DNA of 64,000 nt. Source: Nostoc sp. NIES-4103 (GTDB lineage: Bacteria > Cyanobacteriota > Cyanobacteriia > Cyanobacteriales > Nostocaceae). Position 1 is the stretch's first letter, and every line of letters begins with the position of its first letter. The DNA is taken from assembly GCF_002368335.1 (NCBI RefSeq), contig NZ_AP018288.1, positions 3,739,044 to 3,803,043 of the forward strand, written 5' to 3'. The notes beneath the pieces were generated by a model. That model was not told the DNA's origin. It did no database searches and saw only the letters and a list, made by a program, of their open reading frames with translations. Made by a program: the position numbers and the translations under genes. Below are positions 1 through 10,742 of the stretch, piece by piece.

Positions 1-3000
1 TTATTTAATCGTCTCCCCCTCCATCCCCAAGTTAACGAAATTGTCGGGGACTTTACCTCACTGACGTTGTTGGCTGTGGATTATTCCACTCCAGAAGCTT
101 TTTTATCCAAAGCGCGACGTTTGCAAAAACAGCTTTGGCAAGACTTGGAACATCGTTATATCAGTGGTGTAGAAGTTTTGCGGGAATTAGCCCGTAGCCA
201 AGGAGGAACAACGAAAGCAGCGATACCGATTGTGTTTACTAGTACCTTAACTCAAGGTACTCCCGAACCAGACACATTAGGGTTAGAGAAAATAGGAAAA
301 GTAATTTACAGCATTTCTCAAACACCCCAAGTTTGGCTAGATCATCAGGTTTCTGAAAGAGACGGGGCTTTAGTGTGGAGTTGGGACGCAGTGGAAGAAA
401 TTTTTCCAGTCGGGCTATTAGACGATATGTTTGCAGCTTATTGTCGGCTTTTGGATTCTCTAGCTACAGAAGCAGAAATTTGGCAAACGGTAACACAGCA
501 AAAGCCACTGACAACTAGCAACGATACTGCATCACCAATATCTGAGGCATTGCTTCACACTCTCTTTGCTGCCCAAGTACCTCAACACCAACATCAGCCA
601 GCAGTCATCACCCCAAACCGGACTTTTACTTATCAACAGTTGGATTGTTTAAGCAATCAACTGGCCAATCAACTACGGCGCTTAGGTGTGCAACCGAATA
701 CATTGGTAGCAGTCGTCATGGATAAAGGTTGGGAACAAGTTGTTGCTGTACTGGGGATTCTCCAGTCTGGCGCTGCTTACTTACCCATTGCTTCGGAATT
801 GCCAAGTGAACGTCAATGGCATTTACTTCAAGAAGGAAAAGTTCAGATAGTCTTAACTCAGTCCTGGCTAGATGCGACTTTAACATGGCCGGACTCGATT
901 CAACGTCTTTGTATAGATACTTTTACGCTGGTTGATGAGATTCCAACTTTAGAAACAGTACAGTCATCCACTGACCTTGCTTATGTTATCTACACTTCTG
1001 GTTCCACGGGTTTACCCAAAGGGGTGATGATTGACCATCGGGGGGCTGTAAATACTATTTTGGATATTAACAAACGCTTTGCTATTGGATCGGGCGATCG
1101 CGTTTTAGCTCTTTCTTCTCTCAGCTTCGATTTATCAGTCTATGACATTTTTGGTACGTTAGCTGCTGGCGCGACAATTATCATTCCAGAAGCGACAAGT
1201 TCTAAAGACCCAGCCCACTGGTTAAGACTTATACAGCAATATCAAGTCACTGTTTGGAATTCCGTCCCTGCTTTGATGCAGATGTTGATGGAGTATGCAG
1301 CTAATCAAGCCGACATACTTCAATCGTTGCGTTTGGTGTTATTGAGTGGTGATTGGTTGCCTTTGAATTTACTATCGCAAATTCAGTCTGTTTGTGAAAA
1401 TGTCCAAGTTGTTAGTTTAGGCGGCGCGACAGAAGCCTCCATTTGGTCAATTATCTATCCTGTAACAACAGTTGATCCCAATTGGAAGAGTATTCCCTAC
1501 GGTCGTCCCATGACTAACCAGCAGTTTTATGTGCTTAATCAAATGTTGGTAGAGTGTCCCGTGTGGGTAGTGGGAGAACTTTATATTGGTGGTGTTGGAC
1601 TTGCCCAAGGCTACTGGCAAGACCAAAATAAAACTGATGCTAGTTTTATGATTCATCCCCAAACCAAAGAACGGTTGTACAAAACTGGCGACTTGGGGCG
1701 GTATTTACCAGATGGCAATATTGAGTTTTTAGGACGGGAAGATTTTCAAGTTAAGGTTAATGGTTATCGCATCGAACTGGGTGAAATTGAAGCTACCCTA
1801 CAACAACATCCCAGCGTTAAAGAGGTGGTAGTGGCTGCTGTGGGCGAGTCACGAGAGAATCAGCAATTAGTAGCTTATATAGTTCCACACTCAGAAATAG
1901 CTGCATCCAATCATCAACAGCCTGAAGCCTACGAACCTAGTCAACTTACTGGTGTATTGCTCGATCCTATAGGAAGGATTGAATTTAAGCTCAAACAATC
2001 AGGATTGCGACAAACCAGAGTTGATGATTCTATTGTTAAATTACCAGATGCCTCTTTTGATGAAGTTCTCAAGCAAGCTTATTTACAGCGTCAGAGTTAT
2101 CGTCACTTCCAAAACGAACTTATTTCCTTAGAACTGTTTAGCCAGTTTCTAGGTTGTTTGCAACAAATACAGGTAGATGGCTTTCCTTTATGTAAATATC
2201 GCTATCCTTCTGCTGGTAGTCTTTATCCAGTCCAAACTTATCTGTATGTCAAACCGCATCGCATAGCAGGACTGACTGCTGGTTTTTACTATTATCATCC
2301 TGCCGAACATAGTTTAGTGTTGCTAAATCCAGAATCAGCGATCACCAGCAGTATCTATGGTAGCAATCAACTCATTTTTGAACAGTCCGCTTTTTCAGTG
2401 TTTTTGATTGGACAATTGAATGCGATCGCTCCCATGTATGGCGAATTGGCGAAAGATTTTTGTTTGTTGGAAGCTGGTTATATCGGTCAATTGCTGATGA
2501 ACCACGCACCAGAATATCATATCGGTCTTTGTCCTATAGGCTACTTAGAATTTGCGGGATTACGTAATTTTTTGACTCTAGAATCCAGTCAAATTTTACT
2601 CCACAGCTTTGTCGGTGGCAAAATAGACCACACTCAAACTCAACGATGGTTACAGCCTCAACCTATCCAGCAGCCAAAGATAATTACCGAGCAATTACGT
2701 ACTCTTATACAAGAAAAGTTACCAGAATACATGGAACCTTCAGCTTATGTTTTACTTGATACTTTACCATTAACAGCAAATGGCAAGGTGGATAGAAAAG
2801 CTCTACCATTACCAACTCAGGAAAAAAATCAAGCAGACAGTGTTGTACCGCGTAATTCTATTGAAGCTGCTTTAGTTGCTATTTTTACAGAAGTTACCAA
2901 GATTACACAAATCGGAATCCATGATAACTTTTTTGAATTAGGGGGCGATTCCTTGAGAGCAACCCAAGCGATCGCTCGTGTACGCGAAGAATTGCAAATT

Positions 3001-3114
3001 GAACTACCCTTAGCCAGTTTATTTGAGCAACCAACAGTGGCGCGTCTGGCAAATTATATCGCAGATATGGTTAGCGATAACTCAGATCGCGATCGCGAAC
3101 AAGGAATATTATGA
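1..3114 (+). CDS. NRPS module Cy-A-Ox-PCP (thiazole/oxazole-forming), 5' end outside window
   Basis: The frame is open from base 1, so the gene begins upstream of the window; the TTG at 67 is not a real start. Bases 1-540 encode the C-terminal part of a condensation-like domain ending in RLPLHPQV...IVGDFTS, typical of heterocyclisation (Cy) domains. The adenylation domain follows (about 545-1890; A3 YTSGSTGLPKGVM, A8 VKVNGYRIELGEIE). Its pocket, read by eye, is D-L-Y-N-L-S-L-I, the published cysteine code. Between A8 and A10 (about 1950-2640) sits an McbC/SagB-type nitroreductase-like oxidase domain (YRYPSAGSLYPVQTYLY), as in thiazole modules of epothilone and bleomycin synthetases. A10 (NGKVDRKALP) and a carrier domain (FFELGGDSLRA) close the protein. 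Inference: cysteine is loaded, cyclised to thiazoline and oxidised to thiazole. The stop overlaps the next start (ATGA), so the two genes are probably translationally coupled. Confidence 0.93.
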   Translation, partial: LFNRLPLHPQVNEIVGDFTSLTLLAVDYSTPEAFLSKARRLQKQLWQDLEHRYISGVEVLRELARSQGGTTKAAIPIVFTSTLTQGTPEPDTLGLEKIGKVIYSISQTPQVWLDHQVSERDGALVWSWDAVEEIFPVGLLDDMFAAYCRLLDSLATEAEIWQTVTQQKPLTTSNDTASPISEALLHTLFAAQVPQHQHQPAVITPNRTFTYQQLDCLSNQLANQLRRLGVQPNTLVAVVMDKGWEQVVAVLGILQSGAAYLPIASELPSERQWHLLQEGKVQIVLTQSWLDATLTWPDSIQRLCIDTFTLVDEIPTLETVQSSTDLAYVIYTSGSTGLPKGVMIDHRGAVNTILDINKRFAIGSGDRVLALSSLSFDLSVYDIFGTLAAGATIIIPEATSSKDPAHWLRLIQQYQVTVWNSVPALMQMLMEYAANQADILQSLRLVLLSGDWLPLNLLSQIQSVCENVQVVSLGGATEASIWSIIYPVTTVDPNWKSIPYGRPMTNQQFYVLNQMLVECPVWVVGELYIGGVGLAQGYWQDQNKTDASFMIHPQTKERLYKTGDLGRYLPDGNIEFLGREDFQVKVNGYRIELGEIEATLQQHPSVKEVVVAAVGESRENQQLVAYIVPHSEIAASNHQQPEAYEPSQLTGVLLDPIGRIEFKLKQSGLRQTRVDDSIVKLPDASFDEVLKQAYLQRQSYRHFQNELISLELFSQFLGCLQQIQVDGFPLCKYRYPSAGSLYPVQTYLYVKPHRIAGLTAGFYYYHPAEHSLVLLNPESAITSSIYGSNQLIFEQSAFSVFLIGQLNAIAPMYGELAKDFCLLEAGYIGQLLMNHAPEYHIGLCPIGYLEFAGLRNFLTLESSQILLHSFVGGKIDHTQTQRWLQPQPIQQPKIITEQLRTLIQEKLPEYMEPSAYVLLDTLPLTANGKVDRKALPLPTQEKNQADSVVPRNSIEAALVAIFTEVTKITQIGIHDNFFELGGDSLRATQAIARVREELQIELPLASLFEQPTVARLANYIADMVSDNSDRDREQGIL

Positions 3115-6100
3115 AATCTATCGAAAAACTCTTATCTGAGTTAAAACGCTTAGACATCAAAATTTGGGCAGAAGGCGATTATTTACGTTATGACGCACCC
3201 AAAGGTAAATTGTCATCCGTCTTGCGATCGCAATTAGTAGAACGCAAACAAGAAATTTTCGCATTCCTTGGTCAAGTCAATCTTAAAATTACATCCATTC
3301 AGCCCGTTTCACAAATTCAAAAAATTCCTTTATCTTTCGCCCAGCAAAGGCTGTGGTTTCTCAACCAGTGGGAAGGTGAAAACGCTTCTTACAACGAATC
3401 TATAGCTGTGCGACTGAAAGGTTTACTCAACTTATCTGCTTTGCAACACAGCCTCAATGAAATAGTGCGTCGTCATGAGGCTTTACGCACAACTTTTGTT
3501 TATATTGATGGAAAACCGATTCAAACAATCTCTCCTGATTTGCATTTATCGTTGTCACTCATTGATTTACAGGAAATACCCCAATGGAATCAACGCCAAG
3601 CCGAAGCGTTGAGGCTGCTTACACAAGCAGCAAACTCCCCATTTCAACTAACTGAAGCGCCATTGCTGCGAACCACCTTAGTAAAATTAGACGAAACAGA
3701 ACACATACTCTTGTTTACAATCCACCACATTATTTGTGATAACTGGTCGATGGGTATTCTCTTGCAAGAGGTAGCAGCATTATACACAGCCTTTTGTAAT
3801 AACAAGCCTTTACCTTTACTAGAATTACCCATCCAGTATGCTGACTTTGCTGTTTGGCAGCGACAGTGGCTAACTGGCGATCGCCTCCAGTCTCAACTCA
3901 ATTACTGGCAGCAACAATTAATTAACTATCCTCCTATACTACAACTGCCTACAGACCGTCCTCGACCTACACTACAAAGCTTCTGTGGGAAAACACAATC
4001 CTTTTCCTTATCCTCGGACTTGACTGAAGCACTCAAAGCACTAAGTCATCAGGAGGAAGTGACATTGTTCATGACGCTGCTAACAACTTTTGTAACCTTG
4101 CTTTACCGCTACAGCCAGCAGGATGATATTCTGATCGGAGCTGCGATCGCCAATCGTAACTATAAAGAACTAGAAGGATTAATAGGGCTTTTTGCCAATA
4201 CCCTAGTGTTACGTACTAATTGTGCGGGCAATCCTAGTTTTCGAGAACTGCTTCATCAGGTGCGGCAGTGTACTTTGTCTGCCTATGCCCATCAGGATTT
4301 ACCTTTTGAGTATTTAGTAGAACAACTCCAGCCTGAACGCAACCCCAGCTACAATCCATTATTCCAGGTAATGTTTGTTCTCCAAAATTCTCCGATGGAG
4401 GAATTAAAACTTCCTGGTTTGGATTTGAATTTACTTCCCCTAGAAAATCAAACAGCCAAATTCGATTTAAGTTTGGTAATGCAAGAAAAGGAATGTGGAT
4501 TGTATGGGGAATTAGAATACAACACCGATTTATTTAACGCTGACACTATCTGTCGGATGGTGGAACATTTACAGATTTTGTTAACAGGTATTGTGGCTAA
4601 TCCAGAACAACGCCTCGGAGACTTGCCGATATTGACTCCAGCTGAACAGCAGCAGTTGTTGGTGAGTTGGAGTCATACTCAAGCCGATTATCCCCAGGAT
4701 ATCTGTATTCACCAATTATTTGAAGCTCAAGTAGAGCAAACACCGAATGCTGTGGCAGTTGTTTTCGCAAATCAGCAGTTAACTTACCAAGAATTGAACC
4801 AGCAAGCCGATACTTTAGCCCATTACCTCAAACAACTTGGTGTTAAACCAGAAGTATTCGTAGGAATTTGCCTTGAAAAATCACTAGAAATGGTAATTAG
4901 CATCCTAGCAATTTTAAAAGCAGGCGGCGCATATTTGCCATTAGATCCGTCTTATCCACGGGAAAGATTGGCTTTTATGTTAGAAGATGCCAAGCCTTTA
5001 GTATTGCTTACCCAAACGCGACTAATTACAGAATTATCGTTACACCAAGTTAAGGTTGTATGTCTAGATACATCATGGCAAAATAATATCTCTGCAATAA
5101 CTACAGAAAAATATATAACTGAGGTTAAAGCTGAAAACTTAGCTTATATAATTTATACTTCTGGTTCTACAGGCACACCAAAGGGAGTAATGATTGCCCA
5201 TCAAGCTTTGGTAAACCATAGTCTTGCTGCTGCCAAAATCTATCAACTCCAGTCAAATGATAGAGTTTTGCAATTTGCCTCTATTAGCTTTGACGTTGCC
5301 GCAGAAGAACTTTTCCCATCTTGGTTATGCGGTTCAACAGTTGTGATTCGCCCTGATTGGGTACTATCTTTTTCAAATTTCCAACAATTCCTAGAGTCCG
5401 AAAAAATCACGGTTTTAAATCTACCTACTGCCTACTGGCATCAGTGGGTATCTGAATTATCTAATTCAAACATTGCATTGCCGCCTAAATTGCGCTTGGT
5501 AATTGTGGGAACGGAACAAGTACAACCCGAAAAACTAGCACTTTGGCAGCAACAGGTAGGCACTAAAGTTCGCTGGCTGAATGCCTACGGCCCAACAGAG
5601 GCGACTATTGGCGCAACAATCTACGAACCTGTTGGTGTACCAGAAAACTTGCAAATTACTAGTGTACCTATTGGTCGCCCCATAGACAACACCCAAATCT
5701 ATCTACTAGACAAACACCTCAACCTTACACCTATTGGTATACCTGGCGAATTGTATATTAGTGGTCTTGGTTTAGCACGAGGCTACCTGAATCGACCTGA
5801 TTTAACGGCTGAGAAATTTATTCCTAACCCCTTTGAGAAGGCAGGAGGTGATAGGTTGTATAAAACTGGTGATTTAGCCCGTTATTTACCAAATAGCAAT
5901 ATTGAATACTTAGGAAGGATAGATAATCAAGTAAAAATACGTGGATATCGTGTAGAGTTAGAGGAAATTGAAGTTGCACTAGCACAACACCCAGATGTGC
6001 AAGAGACAGTTGTAATAAGTCATCCAAATGGTGCAAGGGATACACAATTAATTGCCTATGTAGTCCTTAACAACAAGCAGCAACCTACTGCTAAAGAACT

Positions 6101-7340
6101 GCGGAACTTCTTGAAACAGCAGTTACCTGATTACATGATTCCGTCAGCTTTTATACTGATGGAAAACTTACCACAGATGCCTAATGGTAAAGTAGACCGT
6201 CAAAAACTTCTAGCAATAGAATTCAAGCAACCAAGTTTAGAGAAAGATTTTGTAGCACCTCGTGATGACTTAGAACTTCAACTTACACAAATATGGGAAG
6301 AGGTTTTGGGTATTTCTCCCATTGGTGTTACAGATAACTTCTTTGAACTTGGAGGCCATTCACTTTTAGCTGTGCGCTTGATGGCTAAAATTGAAAAACT
6401 CTTTGGATGTAAATTATCACTTTTTCAACTTTTTCAAGAGGCCACTATTGAAAAACTAAAAAGTCTTCTTAGCCAAAACATTCATTCTTCTCAAAATCCA
6501 TCTCCGCTAGTAGCTATTCAACCTCACGGTTCAAAAAAACCTTTATTTTTTGTTCATCCTGTTGGTGGAAATGTTTTTTGTTACTACGAATTAGCCAGTT
6601 ATTTTGGCTTAGATAGACCTTTTTATGGTTTGCGATCACTTGGTCTTGATGGAGAATGTGAGCCTTACACAAGTATTGAAGATATGGCATCTGCATATAT
6701 CTCAGCTATACGCGTTATTCAACCAGAAGGTTCATATCTTTTAGGAGGGTGGTCAATGGGCGGTGTAATAGCTTTTGAGATGGCAAATCAATTACAAAAG
6801 CAAGGCCAAAAGGTTGGCTTACTCGCTTTGCTAGATAGCCAAGCACCAATTTTTAACTTACAATCTATAGATATAAATTATTACGATCAAGACAAAGTAT
6901 TAGTTAATTTAGCTCAAGACCTAGCTCTATCTACAGGAAATGAAAACTTAAATCTAGATTATATTAATACTCTATATACAAATCTCACAAAACTTGAATC
7001 AGAAGAAAAACTTGATTATTTTTGGAAACAAGCGAGAACGTTTCAAATTTTACCTCAATATCTTGAACGTCAACAGTTTCACCATATATGGCAAATTTTT
7101 CAGAATAATACCCAAGCCTTAATTGACTATAATCCGAAAAAATCTGTTAATAACATTTTATTGCTTCGTGCAAGTAAAAGTGTTACTCATGATAATTTAA
7201 ATTCAAATTGGCAAATATTTTCAACACAACCAGTACAAATTATTAATATTCTTGGTACTCACTACACAATACTTAGAAAGCCTTGTGTTTATCAACTGCA
7301 AGAAGCAATCAATAAATACTTAGAAAAGATTGAAGAATAA
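3111..7340 (+). CDS. NRPS terminal module: TubC-like docking-C-A-PCP-thioesterase
   Basis: This 1409-aa protein opens with about 55 residues resembling TubC-type N-terminal docking domains (IEKLLSELKRLDIKIWAEGD). A condensation domain follows (nt about 3295-4600) with the intact active site HHIICDNWS. The adenylation domain (about 4700-6230) has A3 YTSGSTGTPKGVM and A10 NGKVDRQKL; its pocket begins FDVAAEE and I do not assign a substrate. The carrier domain has FFELGGHSLLA (about 6340-6370). A type-I thioesterase (about 6530-7335) shows GWSMGG as the nucleophile elbow, with LLDS and GTHY as likely Asp and His. The TE marks this as the last module, releasing a thiazole-containing peptide built by the upstream protein. 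The start ATG overlaps the preceding stop by 4 bp. The 3' end overlaps the convergent truncated C-domain ORF by about 30 bp. Confidence 0.95.
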   Translation: MKSIEKLLSELKRLDIKIWAEGDYLRYDAPKGKLSSVLRSQLVERKQEIFAFLGQVNLKITSIQPVSQIQKIPLSFAQQRLWFLNQWEGENASYNESIAVRLKGLLNLSALQHSLNEIVRRHEALRTTFVYIDGKPIQTISPDLHLSLSLIDLQEIPQWNQRQAEALRLLTQAANSPFQLTEAPLLRTTLVKLDETEHILLFTIHHIICDNWSMGILLQEVAALYTAFCNNKPLPLLELPIQYADFAVWQRQWLTGDRLQSQLNYWQQQLINYPPILQLPTDRPRPTLQSFCGKTQSFSLSSDLTEALKALSHQEEVTLFMTLLTTFVTLLYRYSQQDDILIGAAIANRNYKELEGLIGLFANTLVLRTNCAGNPSFRELLHQVRQCTLSAYAHQDLPFEYLVEQLQPERNPSYNPLFQVMFVLQNSPMEELKLPGLDLNLLPLENQTAKFDLSLVMQEKECGLYGELEYNTDLFNADTICRMVEHLQILLTGIVANPEQRLGDLPILTPAEQQQLLVSWSHTQADYPQDICIHQLFEAQVEQTPNAVAVVFANQQLTYQELNQQADTLAHYLKQLGVKPEVFVGICLEKSLEMVISILAILKAGGAYLPLDPSYPRERLAFMLEDAKPLVLLTQTRLITELSLHQVKVVCLDTSWQNNISAITTEKYITEVKAENLAYIIYTSGSTGTPKGVMIAHQALVNHSLAAAKIYQLQSNDRVLQFASISFDVAAEELFPSWLCGSTVVIRPDWVLSFSNFQQFLESEKITVLNLPTAYWHQWVSELSNSNIALPPKLRLVIVGTEQVQPEKLALWQQQVGTKVRWLNAYGPTEATIGATIYEPVGVPENLQITSVPIGRPIDNTQIYLLDKHLNLTPIGIPGELYISGLGLARGYLNRPDLTAEKFIPNPFEKAGGDRLYKTGDLARYLPNSNIEYLGRIDNQVKIRGYRVELEEIEVALAQHPDVQETVVISHPNGARDTQLIAYVVLNNKQQPTAKELRNFLKQQLPDYMIPSAFILMENLPQMPNGKVDRQKLLAIEFKQPSLEKDFVAPRDDLELQLTQIWEEVLGISPIGVTDNFFELGGHSLLAVRLMAKIEKLFGCKLSLFQLFQEATIEKLKSLLSQNIHSSQNPSPLVAIQPHGSKKPLFFVHPVGGNVFCYYELASYFGLDRPFYGLRSLGLDGECEPYTSIEDMASAYISAIRVIQPEGSYLLGGWSMGGVIAFEMANQLQKQGQKVGLLALLDSQAPIFNLQSIDINYYDQDKVLVNLAQDLALSTGNENLNLDYINTLYTNLTKLESEEKLDYFWKQARTFQILPQYLERQQFHHIWQIFQNNTQALIDYNPKKSVNNILLLRASKSVTHDNLNSNWQIFSTQPVQIINILGTHYTILRKPCVYQLQEAINKYLEKIEE

Positions 7341-8922
7341 AGAGTTTGAGTGTAACTTGAAGAAGATTTGGGGCAGGTTTGGAAGAAGAAGTTGAGGGAT
7401 ATTCTACCTGAGTTTTGTTCCATTCCACCAACAACTGATGCCGCTCGCTGGCAGTTAACAAGGGTATTTGTGAAACTTGCTGCTGTGGATTAGCTACAAT
7501 CTCCTCCAGTATGGTTTGGAAATGCCCAACCATACGCTTAATCGTAGTAGCATCAAACAAGTCTGTACTATATTCCCACGATGCTATTAATTCTTGATCA
7601 GTTTCTTCAATAGACAAGGTTAAATCAAACTTGGCTGTAACATCTTCCTTTTCCAAAGTTAAGGTCAAGTTCGGCAGTTCCATACTGACTTGAGGAGTAT
7701 TCTGCAAAACGAACATCACTTGGAAAAGGGGATTATAGCTAAGGTTACGCTCTGGCTGTAATTCTTCTACCAGTTTTTCAAAAGGTATATCTTGATGAGT
7801 ATAAGCATCTAGTGCAACCTGCTGCACCCGACGTAATAATTCCAAAAAAGTGGGATTTTCTGTTAAATCAATTCGTAGTAATAAAGTATTGACAAAAAAG
7901 CCAATTAATGGCTCGATTTCACTACGATTACGGTTAGCGATGGGAGAGCCAACAACAAGATCTGACTGACTGTTGTAACGAGAAAGTAGAGTTGCAAAGA
8001 CTGCTAATAGAGTCATAAACAGCGTTGCATTGGACTGTCTACTGATAGCCTTTAGCTTGCTTGTCAAGTGAGAATCAATCTCAAATCGCTCGACATCACC
8101 GCGGAAAGTTTGAACATTCGGGCGCGGTCGGTCTGTTGGTAACGATATCAGGGGTGGCGCTCCTGCTAACTGTTGTTTCCAATAATTCAGACCATTTTCC
8201 AGTACCTCACCTTGTAACCACTGGCGTTGCCAATCAGCGAAATCGGCATACTGAATAGGTAAGGCTGGTAAGGGAGAAGGTTTACCAACTGAGAAGACTT
8301 TGTAGAGGGTAGCCAACTCGCAAAAAAATATTTCTAATGACCAGCCATCACATTGTTTGTGATGGATTGTAATTAGCAGTATATACTCCTGTTCCCGCAG
8401 CATCAACAAGGTAACTCGCAATAAGCGATCGCCAGCTAAATCAAAAGGTTTATCAGCTTCTTCATTAGCTAACCGTTCCACCTCGGCGGATTGTTGTGCT
8501 GATGTTAAGCCTTGTAAGTCTATAACTGGTAGAGTAATATCGGCAGTGGGTGCGATCGTCTGAATAGTCATGCCGTTTGCTGTCTGAAAGTTAGTCCGCA
8601 AAACTTCATGACGCTGCACAATTTCTGCTATGGCTTGTTTTAATGCAACTACTTGCAGAGAACCAGTAATTCTTATAGCTCCTGCCATATTGTAATTCAC
8701 ATTTTTCCCCTCCAATTGGTCAAGAAACCAAAGTCTTTGTTGGGCAAAAGATAAAGGAATTGCCTTATCCCTAGAAATAGGTTGAATTGCGGTAAATTTG
8801 CGTACAGTATCGTTTGAAGAAATTTTTGTTTGTGTTTGTAATTTCTTCAGCATAAGTTCGCGTTTTTCTGGCGAAAGATTTTCTAGACGTTTTAGTAAAT
8901 CGCTCATGGAATTTCTTATCAA
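7309..8922 (-). pseudogene. NRPS condensation domain, gene truncated at 3' end
   Basis: The 537-aa ORF begins with a short helical N-terminus (LLKRLENLSPEKRELMLKKL) and one condensation domain with intact HHKQCDGWS. It reaches the post-C linker (LLVEWNKTQVEYP), where an adenylation domain should start (normally ...IHQLFEAQ). Homology stops there: the last 25-30 residues come from the opposite strand of the convergent NRPS gene and the spacer. The A and PCP domains are therefore missing and the gene is a broken module. The ATG at 8907 (residue 6) is an equally possible start. It runs in the same direction as the degraded PKS/NRPS genes upstream and is probably their distal part. A free-standing C domain with residual activity cannot be excluded. 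Confidence 0.8.
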
Positions 8923-8977
8923 TTAATGAAATATTTACTTAGACTTTCTCTTGATGAAGATGCACTTTATTCTTGAC

Positions 8978-9007
8978 TGTAGAGACGTTATATATAACGT
9001 CTCTACA
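8978..9007. repeat. 13-bp-stem palindrome
   Basis: Perfect inverted repeat TGTAGAGACGTTA with a 4-base TATA loop, lying between two NRPS fragments. It has no T-run on either side, so it looks more like a dispersed palindromic repeat than an intrinsic terminator. Confidence 0.8.
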
Positions 9008-9024
9008 TGATAGAGAATTGGTAT

Positions 9025-9166
9025 TATAGCGGTTCTCAAACTAGTGAGATACAATTTTGACCTCTCTCCAAACCTCTCTCCTAAAAGGAGAGAGGCTTTG
9101 AATTGTTCCCCCTTCCCGCTTCGGGAAGAGGGTTAGGGGGTTAGGTCTATTTGCATACCTGTACCT
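9025..9166 (+). repeat. Dispersed repeat family R117, copy 1
   Basis: Bases 9050-9166 match the reverse complement of 60034-60150 almost perfectly (117 bp each). Both carry an internal palindrome around CCTAAAAGG and a second one at CCCGCTTCGGG. Similarity continues to a TATAGCGGTT motif at about 9025. This copy supplies the last six codons and the stop of the A-PCP fragment at 9147. Confidence 0.85.
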
Positions 9167-10742
9167 CACCGGATTGAAAATGGCTATACTGATATTCCAT
9201 CAGCAGTTGCTTGACTTTATCCTCAGACAATTCATCGACTTCGGCTAAAAGTTCCTCTAACACATCAGCTTCAGCTTGCTGAATTTGTTGAGCGAATACT
9301 TTTTCTGCTAGTTCAGCAACGGTAGAACCTTCAAACAAATAGCGCAGAGGTAATTCTACAGATAAAGCTTCGGGTAATCGAGAAATGACTTGCGTAGCTA
9401 ACAAAGAATGTCCACCCAATTCAAAGAAATCATCGTGAATACCAACTTGTTCTATTCCCAGTAAATCGCTCCAAATATTTGCCAAGATTTCTTCTATAGG
9501 GTTGCGAGGTGCGACAAAGTTGGCTGCAAAACCCATGTCCGATGATTCTGGTGCTGGAAGTGCTTGGCGATTTACTTTCCCGTTAGGTGTCAATGGTAAG
9601 GTATCTATCTGCACAAAAGCAGAGGGAATCATGTAATCGGGCAATTTTTCCTTGGCGAAGCGACGCAGTTCATCAGGTTGAATAACCAAGTCTTGATTAA
9701 TGACAACATAAGCCACAAGACGCTTGTTTCCCGGCTGATCCTCTCGATCTATAACTAGAACTTGCACAACTGCTGGGTGTTGACTGATTACCGCCTCAAT
9801 CTCTCCTAATTCAATGCGGAAGCCGCGAATTTTCACCAGATTATCTAAACGTCCCAAGAACTCAATATTGCCATCTGGTAAATAACGACCCAAGTCACCT
9901 GTTTTGTATAAACGCTCTCCCAAGTGACTGCTGAAAGGATGAGGAATAAATTTCTCCTCAGTCAACTCCGGTTGATGCAAATAGCCTCTAGTAAGACCAG
10001 CACCACCTATATATATTTCGCCGCAAACATTAATCGGAACTGGCTGAAGATGGTTGTCTAAAATGTAAATTTGTGTGTTAGGAAATGGATGTCCAATCGG
10101 TACTAACCCATCAACTGACAAATTGACTACAGCATTTTCAAAGTATGAACTATCAATGGTAGCTTCACTTATGCCGTAAGAATTAATCAAACGAGTCTGT
10201 ACACCACAAAAACGTTGAAACTTTTGATACTCTTTGACGTGCCAACTATCAGAACCAACTATCAGCAAACGCATAAAGTTCAGTTCTTGCCCAGTTTGTT
10301 CCAAGTATTGAATTAAATTTCTCAGAACTGCGGGAACAAACTCTGCACAGTCAACCTTATGCTTTCGCATCAATTCATAAAGCTTTTCTGGTTCTAACAA
10401 CCACTCACGCGGGCAAATAACTAACTTACCTCCCGAACACAGCGCCCGGACTAAATCTCCTGAAAAAACATCAAAGGAGAAACTAGCCATCTGTAAATGA
10501 GTAGTACATAAACTGCGAAGCTGATAAGCATCTTCCCAAGCTAGATAGGCATTAACCAAGTTTTGATGTGTTACCATCACTCCCTTTGGTTTTCCCGTAG
10601 AGCCAGATGTAAAAATTACGTAAGCCAAGTTATCAGAGGTAACATCACTGATTGGAGTCTGTTCGCTTACCTGACTTTTCACGTCGTGTGGAAAAGTTAA
10701 AGCCAGACCTAACCCCCCAGCCCCCCTGACCCTAATCCCCAT
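9147..10742 (-). pseudogene. NRPS adenylation-PCP fragment lacking the A-domain N-terminus
   Basis: The ORF starts inside repeat DNA; true NRPS similarity begins at about 10670 with the A3 motif (NLAYVIFTSGSTGKPKGVMV). Motifs A4-A10 are present (FSFDVFSGDL, NSYGISEATI, YKTGDLGRYL, NGKVNRQALP), followed by a carrier domain FFELGGHSLLATQ and an acidic C-terminal tail. The first 100-150 residues of the A domain and any condensation domain before it are missing. The final residues (VQVCK) and stop lie in the R117 repeat, so the original C-terminus is also uncertain. It continues the degraded assembly line on this strand and cannot give a functional adenylation domain as it stands. Confidence 0.85.

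Noticed and set aside
1447..1662. Reverse-strand ORF inside the first NRPS gene
   Set aside because: Shadow of the conserved adenylation domain; no homology or start signal.
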